Below, in pieces: positions 1 through 8,166 of a stretch of DNA of 64,000 nt. Below the pieces are notes generated by a model that was not told the origin of the DNA, searched no databases, and saw only the letters and a list, made by a program, of their open reading frames with translations. The stretch comes from GCA-2705995 sp965661625. Lineage in GTDB: Bacteria; Bacteroidota; Bacteroidia; Flavobacteriales_G; Salibacteraceae. The translations under genes were made by a program, and so were the position numbers. Each line of letters begins with the position of its first letter. Position 1 is the first letter of the stretch. Location: contig CBFIEM010000004.1 in NCBI GenBank assembly GCA_965661625.1, positions 1-64,000 on the forward strand. Reading direction: 5' to 3'.

Positions 1-220
<220 letters not shown>

Positions 221-293
221 TAGAAAGTTCTGAATAATTATGACATCATTCCGCATCCTGTGGATATCTGCTCATTCGATGCTTTTCAATATT

Positions 294-306
294 TTCAAAG
301 AACTTC
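294..306 (-). promoter_or_regulatory. boxA-like antitermination site, proximal copy
   Basis: The minus strand reads GAAGTTCTTTGAA, which resembles the boxA element bound by NusB/S10 (E. coli core GCTCTTTAACA). It lies about 75 nt upstream of the 16S 5' end, where such sites occur in rRNA leaders. An identical 13-nt copy lies at 447-459. Function is inferred from sequence and place. Confidence 0.5.
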
Positions 307-379
307 TGATATTGATTCTTAGTAGCCGAAACTACTCGTTATCTTCTCGTTTTGTTCACCCCTTCTCTCAAAGGGACGG

Positions 380-408
380 CAAAGGTAGTAATTGTTTATT
401 ACCAACAA
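380..408 (-). promoter_or_regulatory. rRNA promoter, proximal (P3)
   Basis: On the minus strand TTG (406-408), an 18-nt spacer, then TACCTTTG (380-387): an exact match to the Bacteroidota housekeeping promoter. Transcription would start about 373, roughly 150 nt before 16S. The minus-35-type box sits inside a dyad at 401-421. Confidence 0.55.
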
Positions 409-446
409 GCTTTTTGTTGGTTTTTATTTTCACTCCCAAATGTCGC

Positions 447-459
447 TTCAAAGAACTTC
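447..459 (-). promoter_or_regulatory. boxA-like antitermination site, distal copy
   Basis: Second copy of the minus-strand GAAGTTCTTTGAA motif, identical to the one at 294-306. It lies just downstream of the promoter at 475-506 and upstream of the one at 380-408, so only transcripts from the two distal promoters would carry both copies. Confidence 0.4.
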
Positions 460-474
460 CCCGTTAAGGGGCTG

Positions 475-506
475 CAAATGTAATTGCTTTTTACTAACTG
501 CAAAAC
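475..506 (-). promoter_or_regulatory. rRNA promoter, middle (P2)
   Basis: On the minus strand GTTTTG (501-506), an 18-nt spacer, then TACATTTG (475-482), followed by CAGC, a common continuation of Bacteroidota promoters. Exact consensus and spacing make this the strongest of the three rRNA promoter matches. Confidence 0.6.
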
Positions 507-558
507 AGTTTTTGATATTTTTATTTACACTTACTTGTTACTCTAAAAGAACGGTCGA

Positions 559-592
559 CAAAGATACGCTTACCCCATTAAAAAACAACAAA
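559..592 (-). promoter_or_regulatory. rRNA promoter, distal (P1)
   Basis: On the minus strand TTTGTTG (586-592), a 19-nt spacer, then TATCTTTG (559-566). It matches TTG-N19-TAnnTTTG. It lies about 340 nt upstream of 16S and just past the end of the neighbouring dehydrogenase gene, which is transcribed towards it. Confidence 0.55.
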
Positions 593-641
593 TAGCACGC
601 ATTAAAATCACAAAAAACCTAGACTCTTGATTATGCGAAGT

Positions 642-1325
642 TTAGGGGGTGGACAAAGAAACAGGAAGCACTTTTCCATTATATAAGTGGTGACCGGTCA
701 TCACGAAGTTGGCAATGTACCTACCCATTGTAGCCGGGACAACAGGAGCTTCATAACCTGGAAATGCTTCTTCAAGCATATCAGTCTGCACCGCTCCAAT
801 AGCTAGTGCATTAGCAGCTATGGAACTACCTTTCCACTCTTCAGCCCAGCACTCTATCAAACAAGCCATAGCAGCCTTACTCGAACTGTATGCAGATAAG
901 CCAGGAAACTTTGCAGCCCCTTGAAACCCTCCCATAGAAGAAATACCTACAACATGAGCTTGTTTGGATTCCTGCATTAGGGATAACAAGTATTTGGTTA
1001 GCATGATAGGCGCGTATACGTTTACCGCATACATACTACGAACTTCTTCAAGAGATAATTCATCAATAACCTTAGCAACTAAACTACCTGCGTTATGAAC
1101 TAAGCCATCAACAGCACTCCAACCTAACCTTTTAAGATGAATCGGTATTGTTTTACATTCTTCTTCGCTCGTTATATCCATGGTTATCCATGTTAAATTT
1201 TCGTGCTTAACAGATGGACGTTCACTTCTCGAAAGAACCGCAACACATACACCTTCTTCCAATAGCGCTTTAACTGTTTCTAATCCAATTCCACGGGAAG
1301 CACCCGAAACAATAACATATTTCAT
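642..1325 (-). CDS. Short-chain dehydrogenase/reductase family protein
   Basis: A 227-aa classical SDR oxidoreductase with a Rossmann fold, using NAD(P)H on an unknown alcohol or ketone. From the ATG start, the glycine-rich cofactor motif GASRGIG is at residues 8-14, the NAG motif at 78-80, and the catalytic YSSSK has Tyr146 and Lys150 with Ser129/130 upstream. The Ser-to-Tyr gap is a few residues longer than usual. A TTG codon 21 nt upstream also opens the frame, but the ATG right before the nucleotide-binding strand is the natural start. It faces away from the barrel-like gene at 1362 with only 36 bp between starts. The substrate cannot be told from sequence; SDRs of this type are often annotated as sepiapterin reductase-like or 3-oxoacyl reductase-like. 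Confidence 0.9.
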   Translation of the reverse strand: MKYVIVSGASRGIGLETVKALLEEGVCVAVLSRSERPSVKHENLTWITMDITSEEECKTIPIHLKRLGWSAVDGLVHNAGSLVAKVIDELSLEEVRSMYAVNVYAPIMLTKYLLSLMQESKQAHVVGISSMGGFQGAAKFPGLSAYSSSKAAMACLIECWAEEWKGSSIAANALAIGAVQTDMLEEAFPGYEAPVVPATMGRYIANFVMTGHHLYNGKVLPVSLSTP

Positions 1326-1361
1326 AGTTCTATCTATATTAGCCAAAGTAACACGATTCTA

Positions 1362-1907
1362 ATGAAAAAGATTTCTTTAGCCTTTATATCTGTCCTCTTT
1401 GCTATAACTGTTTTTGGACAATTCCAGCCTGCGGAACCAACTAATCGCATTTCAAACGATAAAAAAACTCCTTTCCGTGACCGCCTATTTTTTGGAGGAG
1501 GACTAGGACTGCAATTTGGTGATATTACTATTATTGACGTCTCTCCGCTTATTGGCGTGAATATCACTGATGCTCTACGCGGTGGTATTGGATTTACATA
1601 CTGGTACTTTGAAGACTCAAGGCCAGGTATTGAGTTTAACACGACTATACTAGGAGGACGGTCTTTTGCTCAACATGATATTTATGAAAGTGTTTTTGCC
1701 CATTTAGAAGTTGAGATGCTTAATGGAGAGTTTGCATTGCAAACCGAAGCAATAACAATAACCAGTATCTTCATCGGAGGTGGCTATCGTGCAATGATTG
1801 GGGGAAGATCATTCTTTAATGCGCTTCTGCTTTATAACATTAACGACTCGGTGTACAGTCCATATCAGAACCCAGTAATCAGAGTTGGATTTGGCTTCGG
1901 CATTTAA
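1362..1907 (+). CDS. Putative outer-membrane beta-barrel protein
   Basis: A 181-aa exported protein of unknown function. Residues 1-19 form a signal peptide ending in TVFGQ, a typical flavobacterial signal-peptidase I site. The rest alternates hydrophobic and polar residues, with repeated Gly/aromatic pairs such as GGGLGLQFGD and GGGYRAM, and ends in VGFGFGI, a C-terminal aromatic/glycine strand as in small beta-barrels. No enzyme motif is seen. It is divergent from the SDR gene and followed by non-coding sequence and the tRNA-Val terminator. The barrel call rests on pattern only. Confidence 0.65.
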   Translation: MKKISLAFISVLFAITVFGQFQPAEPTNRISNDKKTPFRDRLFFGGGLGLQFGDITIIDVSPLIGVNITDALRGGIGFTYWYFEDSRPGIEFNTTILGGRSFAQHDIYESVFAHLEVEMLNGEFALQTEAITITSIFIGGGYRAMIGGRSFFNALLLYNINDSVYSPYQNPVIRVGFGFGI

Positions 1908-2015
1908 ACTTTTGATACAACCACACTTTTTACGCGAAACTAAAGTGTCAATTTTGCGGTTCCGGCTCTTTACTGATTCTTAAAAGTAAAACCTATCGGG
2001 CATAGTTTATACAAA

Positions 2016-2050
2016 CAAAAAAGCCATTGCAAAGATGCAATGGCTTTTTT
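2016..2050 (-). terminator. Rho-independent terminator after tRNA-Val
   Basis: GCCATTGC (2023-2030) pairs with GCAATGGC (2037-2044), extended by A/T pairs on both sides. On the minus strand it comes 4 nt after the tRNA 3' end and is followed by a T-rich run. The A/T symmetry would let it also stop plus-strand transcripts from the gene ending at 1907. Confidence 0.8.
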
Positions 2051-2053
2051 CTG

Positions 2054-2128
2054 TGGGCGATACTGGATTCGAACCAGTGACCCCCTGCTTGTAAGGCAGG
2101 TGCTCTGAACCAGCTGAGCTAATCGCCC
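2054..2128 (-). tRNA. tRNA-Val (anticodon UAC)
   Basis: The minus strand gives a complete 75-nt cloverleaf. The acceptor stem GGGCGAT pairs with ATCGCCC followed by discriminator A, the D arm is TAGCTCAGCTGG, the anticodon stem-loop is CCTGC-CTTACAA-GCAGG with anticodon TAC, and the T arm contains GGTTCGAATCC. The CCA tail is not encoded, since the next bases read CAG. It has its own promoter and terminator and sits 53 bp beyond folC on the same strand. Confidence 0.97.
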
Positions 2129-2147
2129 TTTTCCTATAACAGGGCTG

Positions 2148-2178
2148 CAAATATATACCAAAAGTAAAATCTGCCAAA
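2148..2178 (-). promoter_or_regulatory. Promoter of tRNA-Val
   Basis: On the minus strand TTTG (2175-2178), a 19-nt spacer, then TATATTTG (2148-2155) followed by CAGCCCT, an exact Bacteroidota housekeeping promoter. The start point would be about 2141, some 12 nt before the mature tRNA. It lies wholly in the 53-bp folC/tRNA gap. Confidence 0.7.
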
Positions 2179-2181
2179 CAA

Positions 2182-3423
2182 TCAACTCACTTTTTCTGAT
2201 AAAATCTCCGCCACTGTAAACGTACTTCCTCCTACAAAAATCATCTCGTCTTTTAAACACACTTTTTTCGCAGCATAAAACGCCTGATTAACAGTAGGGA
2301 AAACATGATACGAAACCTCTAACTCCTCCGCTAGTACAGCAAGATCTTCTAACGGTAACTTACGCGGCACATTGGGCTCGGAAAAATAAAATGTTGAATT
2401 TGTTGGGAAACCTGAGAGTATAACTCTTAAATCCTTTCCTTTTACGGTAGCGAACACAATATGGTGAGCACCAGCCCCTAACTTCTCTAATTGTTTATGA
2501 ACATACCTGAAGCCGTCCACATTATGCGCTGTATCGGCTATTACAGTTGGACGGCTTGACAATTGCTCCCAACGCCCTCTTAAACCCGTGAGCTCTGATA
2601 CGTGGGAACATCCTGTTTCCCAGGCCTCTTCAGATATCCCCCATCCCTCTTCGTTGAGCACATCAATTACTTTACGAGCCGTTCTTAAATTTTCCTTTTG
2701 ATAGCTACCTTTTAAGTCAGTTGAAACTTCTTGAGGGTTGGCATCAAAAGCTTTTAGCACTGGAGCACTTTTTTGGATCCCATGTCGTAAAAATACATGA
2801 TGAATACCAGGTTGATCCGCTCCAATAACAACAGGGATATGTGGTTTTATTATACCAGCTTTTTCTTCTGCGATGGTTTCAAGATCATCACCCAAAAATT
2901 CTTGATGATCTAAACCAATATTCGTAATTACTGATACTACAGGTAAAACTGTATTTGTAGAGTCTAGTCTTCCTCCCATCCCCACTTCAATTATGGCAAT
3001 GTCTACACGCTGTTCTTCAAAATAGCAATATCCCATCAATGCAGTCCACTCGAAAAATGATGGCGCCAGATCATTGATAAGGTGTTTATGTTGATCAACA
3101 AAATCAACAACAAAACACTCACTGCACGATTTCCCATTCACCCTAATGCGTTCGCGAAAATCAACCAAATGAGGAGACGTGAAAAGACCTACTTTCAAAC
3201 CACACGACTGAAGTACCGCTGCTAAAATATGTGAAGTACTGCCTTTCCCATTTGTACCTCCAACGTGAATTACTGGAAATGCGCGATCCGGAAAGCCAAG
3301 CCGCGCTACTAATTGTTGAATCTTATCTAAACTGAATTTATAGTCTTTAGTCGCACCTTGCCGCTGATAAATCGGTAGCGCATTGAACAAGAAATCAACT
3401 GTTTTCTTGTATTCTGCATCCAT
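2182..3423 (-). CDS. folC: Bifunctional folylpolyglutamate synthase / dihydrofolate synthase
   Basis: A 413-aa Mur-ligase-family enzyme that adds glutamate to dihydropteroate and to tetrahydrofolates in the cytoplasm. The ATP-binding loop GTNGKGS is at residues 56-62, followed by TSPHL and FRERIRVNG, both characteristic of FolC; the mid-domain GLDHQEFLGD and the C-terminal ADTAHN motif of the ligase domain are present. Length is normal for the family. Its ATG overlaps the stop of the TonB-like gene by one base (TAATG), so the two are translationally coupled. The tRNA-Val gene follows. Whether both synthase activities are present cannot be told from sequence alone. Confidence 0.95.
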   Translation of the reverse strand: MDAEYKKTVDFLFNALPIYQRQGATKDYKFSLDKIQQLVARLGFPDRAFPVIHVGGTNGKGSTSHILAAVLQSCGLKVGLFTSPHLVDFRERIRVNGKSCSECFVVDFVDQHKHLINDLAPSFFEWTALMGYCYFEEQRVDIAIIEVGMGGRLDSTNTVLPVVSVITNIGLDHQEFLGDDLETIAEEKAGIIKPHIPVVIGADQPGIHHVFLRHGIQKSAPVLKAFDANPQEVSTDLKGSYQKENLRTARKVIDVLNEEGWGISEEAWETGCSHVSELTGLRGRWEQLSSRPTVIADTAHNVDGFRYVHKQLEKLGAGAHHIVFATVKGKDLRVILSGFPTNSTFYFSEPNVPRKLPLEDLAVLAEELEVSYHVFPTVNQAFYAAKKVCLKDEMIFVGGSTFTVAEILSEKVS

Positions 3424-4202
3424 TAATTAAGAATAAAACGGTAGGTAATTGTTCCCAGTTGAGTAAAAGGAGCGTCTGGTTTCGATTGCCATTTAGTTTC
3501 CATTGCAGCCTTGATTGCTTGTTTTGTCAAGCATTCAGCACCATTTGTTGTGCCCTTGCCAACTTTAGCATCTAATGTTTTCCCGTTGCGATTTACTTTC
3601 ACCTCGATAACAACCACCCCTTCTTCTTGACAGCGGTAGTCAGGCTTTGGCCTTGATAATGCCTTTCGATTTCCAAGGTTATAATCTCCATTACCACCTC
3701 CACCCATATTCCCAGTATATGCACCAGCTTCCTTCACGCCATCTTCCTGGCCTTTATCCCCAGTTGCATTTTCATCGTCACCTTCACTTCCACCAGAGGC
3801 CTGTGATTGTTTCAACTGATTCAGCGCGTTCTGCAGTGAATTACTAATTTCAGGTTTTGGGTCTTTGGGTTCTTGGGGCTTTTTGACATCTGAAGTTTCC
3901 TTGGAAGCATTCACCTCGATGGATTCTACTGTTTCTTGCGTCGTAAGTGATTCTTCCGGAGTGCTTAAATTAGAAACCGCAGCCTGCTCAAGTGTTTCTT
4001 CAACTTCCGAGGCTACTTGACCGCTATTATCCGGTTGCACTTCTCCAGAACCTTTATCAGAAATACCAAAATTCACCAAAATTCCTTGTTCAGGAGTAGG
4101 AACCATATAGCTCATTCCGCTTAAAAGGAAAAACAACAGCAACGTGATATGAAACACGATAGTTCCTACCAACCCTTCTCGTTTATGTCGTTTTCTTTCC
4201 AC
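3423..4202 (-). CDS. TonB-family energy transducer
   Basis: A 259-aa inner-membrane protein with one N-terminal transmembrane segment (about residues 12-32), a long polar linker rich in Glu, Ser, Pro and Lys (about 45-170) that would span the periplasm, and a C-terminal TonB-type domain ending in GTITYRFILN. The start is GTG, four bases after the exbD stop. Together with the TolQ/ExbB- and ExbD-like genes upstream it forms a complete motor-plus-transducer module, coupling proton-motive force to outer-membrane receptors. It could instead act as a TolA-like partner, since TolB and Pal are not nearby. Confidence 0.85.
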   Translation of the reverse strand: MERKRHKREGLVGTIVFHITLLLFFLLSGMSYMVPTPEQGILVNFGISDKGSGEVQPDNSGQVASEVEETLEQAAVSNLSTPEESLTTQETVESIEVNASKETSDVKKPQEPKDPKPEISNSLQNALNQLKQSQASGGSEGDDENATGDKGQEDGVKEAGAYTGNMGGGGNGDYNLGNRKALSRPKPDYRCQEEGVVVIEVKVNRNGKTLDAKVGKGTTNGAECLTKQAIKAAMETKWQSKPDAPFTQLGTITYRFILN

Positions 4203-4206
4203 CCCC

Positions 4207-4599
4207 TTATTTTGCTCTTGTTGCTAGTACAAGTTGATATTTATTTCGATTCGCAATTTCCATAACCTTTACAACATGCTCTATGTCCACCGTTTGATCT
4301 GCCCGTAAAATAATCCCTGGGGAATCTTCTGCTCCAATCATAGTTTGTAAACGTCCTTCAATTTGCTCTAATTCTATCGCATCTTGATTGATGTAATAGG
4401 TTACATCATCAGTAATAGTAATTGACACATTCTGCTTACCCGTTGTTTTGGAACTTGACTTAGGCAAGAGCACTTTCATTCCATTGGGAGAAATCATTGT
4501 AGAAACAATAATGAAAAATATTAAGAGCAGAAATACAATATCCGTCATAGACGACATACTGAAAGCAACACTCACCTTATTTCTTGAACGAATTGCCAT
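4207..4599 (-). CDS. ExbD/TolR-family biopolymer transport protein
   Basis: A 130-aa protein with a short cytoplasmic N-terminus, one transmembrane segment (about residues 19-37) preceded by SSMTDIVF, which holds the proton-conducting aspartate typical of ExbD/TolR, and a periplasmic domain with the GIILRAD segment. It forms the membrane motor with the TolQ/ExbB-like protein encoded 2 bp upstream and drives the TonB-like protein encoded next. Confidence 0.93.
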   Translation of the reverse strand: MAIRSRNKVSVAFSMSSMTDIVFLLLIFFIIVSTMISPNGMKVLLPKSSSKTTGKQNVSITITDDVTYYINQDAIELEQIEGRLQTMIGAEDSPGIILRADQTVDIEHVVKVMEIANRNKYQLVLATRAK

Positions 4600-4601
4600 G
4601 A

Positions 4602-5303
4602 CTACGCGGGTTCTTGAAGCATGTCAGTGAACTCAATTGTCACCTGCTCCATTTTATACGTTACTTTATCAAGCTTTGACACCAAAAGGTTATACCCTAC
4701 ATATGCTATAATTCCAATTACTAACCCCGCAGCTGTAGTGACCATAGCCTGCATAATCCCTCCTGAAAGTTGATCTAATTCAACACTATTCCCTGAGGTA
4801 TACATAGCATGGAACGTTGAAATCATTCCAATTACAGTACCTAAAAACCCAATCATTGGGGCGGCGCCAGCAATCGTTGCCATTGTACTTAAGGATTGTT
4901 CAAGGCGATAAACTTCCAGTTTTGCAACATTCTCAATTGCAGTTGTGATATCTTGAAGAGGCTTACCAATTCGCATTACTCCCTTTTCAACCATCCTCGA
5001 ATAAACCGAATTATGTTTTTTGCACAAATCCTTTGCGGCGTCTACTTTTCCCTCATAAACCAAATCTTTAATTTGATTTACGAAATTTGGATCTGCCTTT
5101 TCAGCAGTTTGAATTGCTCGAAATCGTTCAATAAAAATATAAACTGCAAGAACACTTAGTATGCCTAAGGGGCCCATAATATACCAGCCTCCTCCTACTA
5201 ATAGCTCTAAAATTGATAGCGTTTCTTCATGTGGTACCTCCGCAGCAGTGTCGGCTGCGGTAGGGATTTGAAATAACAGTGCTTGACTCATTTGTATTAG
5301 CAT
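4602..5303 (-). CDS. MotA/TolQ/ExbB proton channel family protein
   Basis: A 233-aa inner-membrane protein with three hydrophobic segments (about residues 34-56, 140-162 and 184-208). The conserved ExbB/TolQ core is present: APMIGFLGTVIGMI in the second helix and AMVTTAAGLVIGI in the third. It is the stator-like component of a proton-driven motor, first gene of the tolQ-exbD-tonB-folC run. Met1 (5303) or Met5 (5291) may be the start; both leave the family core intact. Confidence 0.93.
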   Translation of the reverse strand: MLIQMSQALLFQIPTAADTAAEVPHEETLSILELLVGGGWYIMGPLGILSVLAVYIFIERFRAIQTAEKADPNFVNQIKDLVYEGKVDAAKDLCKKHNSVYSRMVEKGVMRIGKPLQDITTAIENVAKLEVYRLEQSLSTMATIAGAAPMIGFLGTVIGMISTFHAMYTSGNSVELDQLSGGIMQAMVTTAAGLVIGIIAYVGYNLLVSKLDKVTYKMEQVTIEFTDMLQEPA

Positions 5304-5333
5304 ATTTCAATTAACGAATCGATGTATTTTTAA

Positions 5334-6767
5334 TTATAACCCAAACATAAGAATATAAGTAGCTGCTCCGGCGAGGTATCCAACCAAAGCTAAAAGTGAA
5401 ACACGCTTCATATACCAAATAAAATCAATCTTCATAATTCCCATAACGGCAACTCCCGCAGCAGAACCAATAATTAAGCAACTACCTCCAGTTCCAGCAC
5501 AGTACGCGAGAAACTCCCAAAAAGTGTGATCTTGCGGGTATGAAACTCCCGCAACTACAGGCCCTATTTCATACATACCCATAGCACCAGCTACAAGAGG
5601 TACATTATCCACAATTGATGATAGCACACCAATAATTATGTTGATTACATAAATATTCCCAACTTGTTTTTCCAGCCCTGAGGCTAATTGTACGAGATGC
5701 CCAGCACTCTGTAAAGCAGCGACGGCAATCAATATTCCTAAAAAGAACAAAACCGAAGGTGTATCGATTTTTCTTAGCACGGAAATAACAGACAGCTTAG
5801 ATTTCTCCTCACTATTCTTGCTTCTATGCAGTAATTCGGTAACCAACCACATAAAACCAAGCCCCAACAAGATTCCCATGAATGGAGGCATATGAGTTAC
5901 AGTTTTAAAAACAGGAACAAACAACAAGGATGCTACTCCAAGACCGAAAACAAGCTTTCGTTCACCTGGAGAGGTTGGATTGCTATCATGCTCGTCAAAT
6001 TCATCATCCGGCCTAGAAATATGTCCCTTTAGGGTAAAGGTTAAAATGCCAAGTGGAACGAGCAATGCAACTAGAGATGGTAAGAATACATTTTGAATTA
6101 CTGCTGGCGCTGTAATCTGACCACCTATCCACAACATAATCGTTGTAACATCACCAATTGGTGACCATGCACCACCTGCATTCGCAGCTATTATCACTAC
6201 CCCTGCAAAAAGCCATAAATCTTCCTTCTCTTTTATGAGTTTCTTGAGTAACGCTGACATTACAATTGCGGTAGTCAAATTATCCAATGCGGCAGAGAAG
6301 AAAAATGTTAGCATTGATAGGATCCAAAGCAAAGGTGCTTTTTTGGTTGTTTTTATGCGATCAGTAATCACTGAAAAACCTTCATGCGCATCAATCAGCT
6401 CAACAATAGTCATTGCGCCCAATAAGAAAAACAGAATTTCAGCAATTTCTACTATATGATGTTCTAGCTCATGTACAATGAAGTGATTCGTCAATGACGC
6501 AACCGTTTCTTCAGCATCGACAGCTGCCGGAGTTATCCCCATCACATATTGCTGAAACCCTTTGATATACCCATCAGCATTTTGAATCAAGTCTGAAATT
6601 GTCCAGTTGTAATCCACACCAAGAATTCCATCAGCACCTAAAACAAAAATTGTCCAAACCAGAACCCCAGTCAGGAGTGCTGATGCCGCCTTATCAATTT
6701 TTATATTGTGTTCTAAGGCTATACCCAAGTAACCCAAAATAAAAACTACAACCATCAATATATACAT
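5334..6767 (-). CDS. nhaD: Sodium:proton antiporter, NhaD family
   Basis: A 477-aa polytopic membrane protein of about 12 hydrophobic segments. It has the NhaD/ArsB-type ion transporter pattern, with motifs such as DNLTTAIVMSALLKKL, NAGGAWSPIGDVTTIMLWIG and the second-half SSIVDNVPLVAGAMGM, giving the inverted-repeat Asn/Asp and Ser/Thr sites expected in this superfamily. It exchanges internal Na+ for external H+, fitting a marine organism. It lies 30 bp upstream of the TolQ-like gene and is probably co-transcribed with it. Confidence 0.93.
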   Translation of the reverse strand: MYILMVVVFILGYLGIALEHNIKIDKAASALLTGVLVWTIFVLGADGILGVDYNWTISDLIQNADGYIKGFQQYVMGITPAAVDAEETVASLTNHFIVHELEHHIVEIAEILFFLLGAMTIVELIDAHEGFSVITDRIKTTKKAPLLWILSMLTFFFSAALDNLTTAIVMSALLKKLIKEKEDLWLFAGVVIIAANAGGAWSPIGDVTTIMLWIGGQITAPAVIQNVFLPSLVALLVPLGILTFTLKGHISRPDDEFDEHDSNPTSPGERKLVFGLGVASLLFVPVFKTVTHMPPFMGILLGLGFMWLVTELLHRSKNSEEKSKLSVISVLRKIDTPSVLFFLGILIAVAALQSAGHLVQLASGLEKQVGNIYVINIIIGVLSSIVDNVPLVAGAMGMYEIGPVVAGVSYPQDHTFWEFLAYCAGTGGSCLIIGSAAGVAVMGIMKIDFIWYMKRVSLLALVGYLAGAATYILMFGL

Positions 6768-6844
6768 ACCAGTTTCTTTTTAACGAAAAAGGCCAACACA
6801 ACAATAACTTATGATGACCTTAATCAATTCGTGTTTCAACTCCC

Positions 6845-8074
6845 TTATTTCAGTAATTTCTGCAATGCAATTTCAAAAGCAGCCTTAGCTATCCCTTTTT
6901 TCTCCGCATGTCCTGCATAAGTTTCTTCAAGTGCATCTTTTATAACTGCTGAGGTGTCACTAAAAATGCCCGCATCAGACATATCAATTCCATCTTGCAT
7001 TAAGTACCCAAAAACCCTTGCCATTCCACAGTTCGATATAAAATCTGGAATAAGACTTAGATGTTCATCGGCATACTCTGCAATAGGACCAAAGAAAATT
7101 TCAGAGTCAGCAAAGGGTACATTGGCTCCTGCTGCGATAACCTCCATACCACCTTTAATCATACGCTCTGTTTGTTCTTTTGTAATCAAACGTGAGGCAG
7201 CACAAGGAATAAATACCTCTGCTTTAACGTCCCAAATCCTCTCATTTACTTCATCAAATGACATCATCTGATCGGAAGCTAACGTATTGCCTTTCTTAGC
7301 TAAGAATAAAGCCTTTACCTCTTCAAAAGAATAACCATTTTCGTTAATGAGACCGCCATCTTTATCGATAACACCTACAACTTTGGCTCCCTGTTGGGCC
7401 AAATAATAGGCTCCAGCAGAGCCCACATTTCCCCAACCTTGAACAATGACACGTTTTCCTTCTATTGAACCGCCCCAAATCTTATAAAAGTGCTTTACTG
7501 ATTCTGCTACTCCGTAGCCAGTAATCATATCAGCTACCACATATTTACGGGAAATATCTGGTGAGAAATTCTTATCACTAAGTTCTTGAAGTACTCCTCT
7601 GCGCAACTGACCAATCTTTTTGATCTTTTGAGCTTCAGTAGGAATGTAATGACCTGTAAATACACCTTCTTGAGGATGCCATACACCCATCTCTTCCGTA
7701 ATCGGAATTACTTCGTGAATTTCATCAACATTCAAATCTCCACCTGTCCCGTAATAATTTTTAAGCAATGGAGCTACCGCTTTATACCAGCGCTTCAGAA
7801 CTCCTTCTTTCCGAGGGTCTTTTGGGTCGAAGTTAATTCCTGACTTTGCTCCACCAATAGGAGGTCCGGCAACTGTAAATTTAACTTCCATCGTTTTAGC
7901 CAGAGATTCCACTTCTCGTTTATCCAATCCCTTGCGCATCCGAGTCCCGCCTCCAGCTGCACCTCCTCGTAATGAGTTAATGACAACCCAACCTTCAGCC
8001 TCTGTCTCTGAATCCTTCCACTCAAAAACTATTTCTGGTTGCTTATTCTCGTATTTATCTAAAAGCTCTTTCAT
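6845..8074 (-). CDS. Glu/Leu/Phe/Val family amino-acid dehydrogenase
   Basis: A 409-aa NAD(P)-dependent dehydrogenase that oxidatively deaminates an amino acid, most likely glutamate. The catalytic lysine motif PPIGGAKSG (Lys77) and the GTGGDLNVDE segment of the substrate domain are present, followed by the Rossmann motif VQGWGNVGS (around residue 210). Length fits the hexameric GDH group. Substrate choice between glutamate, leucine or valine cannot be settled here. It has its own promoter-like motif upstream and is followed by nhaD after 77 bp. Confidence 0.93.
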   Translation of the reverse strand: MKELLDKYENKQPEIVFEWKDSETEAEGWVVINSLRGGAAGGGTRMRKGLDKREVESLAKTMEVKFTVAGPPIGGAKSGINFDPKDPRKEGVLKRWYKAVAPLLKNYYGTGGDLNVDEIHEVIPITEEMGVWHPQEGVFTGHYIPTEAQKIKKIGQLRRGVLQELSDKNFSPDISRKYVVADMITGYGVAESVKHFYKIWGGSIEGKRVIVQGWGNVGSAGAYYLAQQGAKVVGVIDKDGGLINENGYSFEEVKALFLAKKGNTLASDQMMSFDEVNERIWDVKAEVFIPCAASRLITKEQTERMIKGGMEVIAAGANVPFADSEIFFGPIAEYADEHLSLIPDFISNCGMARVFGYLMQDGIDMSDAGIFSDTSAVIKDALEETYAGHAEKKGIAKAAFEIALQKLLK

Positions 8075-8111
8075 GTGATACTGAACTATTTCCTTTTAAA
8101 CTTTGCGATGG

Positions 8112-8119
8112 CAAAAGTA
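8112..8119 (-). promoter_or_regulatory. Probable promoter box of the amino-acid dehydrogenase gene
   Basis: The minus strand reads TACTTTTG, an exact TAnnTTTG box, about 38 nt before the ATG. The nearest upstream TTG lies 24 nt away, one more than the usual range, so the match is imperfect. Confidence 0.4.
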
Positions 8120-8166
8120 ACATTTAACACATTTTGATTTTACCAATACCAGAAAACTTTCATATT

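Larger units (their letters stand above)
221..641 (-). other. rRNA operon leader and promoter region
   Basis: This is the only stretch longer than 300 bases without a protein gene. It lies upstream of the 16S gene and contains three exact TAnnTTTG minus-10-type boxes with correctly spaced TTG boxes, plus two copies of a GTTCTTTGA boxA-like motif, all on the minus strand. No convincing coding potential is seen: the short open frames here have no signal, homology or codon pattern. The layout is that of a multi-promoter rRNA leader with antitermination sites. Confidence 0.75.

Noticed and set aside
401..430. Hairpin ACCAACAA/TTGTTGGT with a T-rich tail on the plus strand
   Set aside because: No plus-strand gene lies upstream. 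On the minus strand, where rRNA is made, the tail is not T-rich, so it would not end transcription. It is more likely part of promoter P3.
240..595. Two short open frames in the rRNA leader
   Set aside because: They are antisense to the 16S leader, overlap its promoter boxes, and show no signal, motif or codon pattern.
1970..2260. 96-codon minus-strand frame
   Set aside because: It runs straight through the tRNA-Val gene, its promoter and its terminator, and into folC in another frame.
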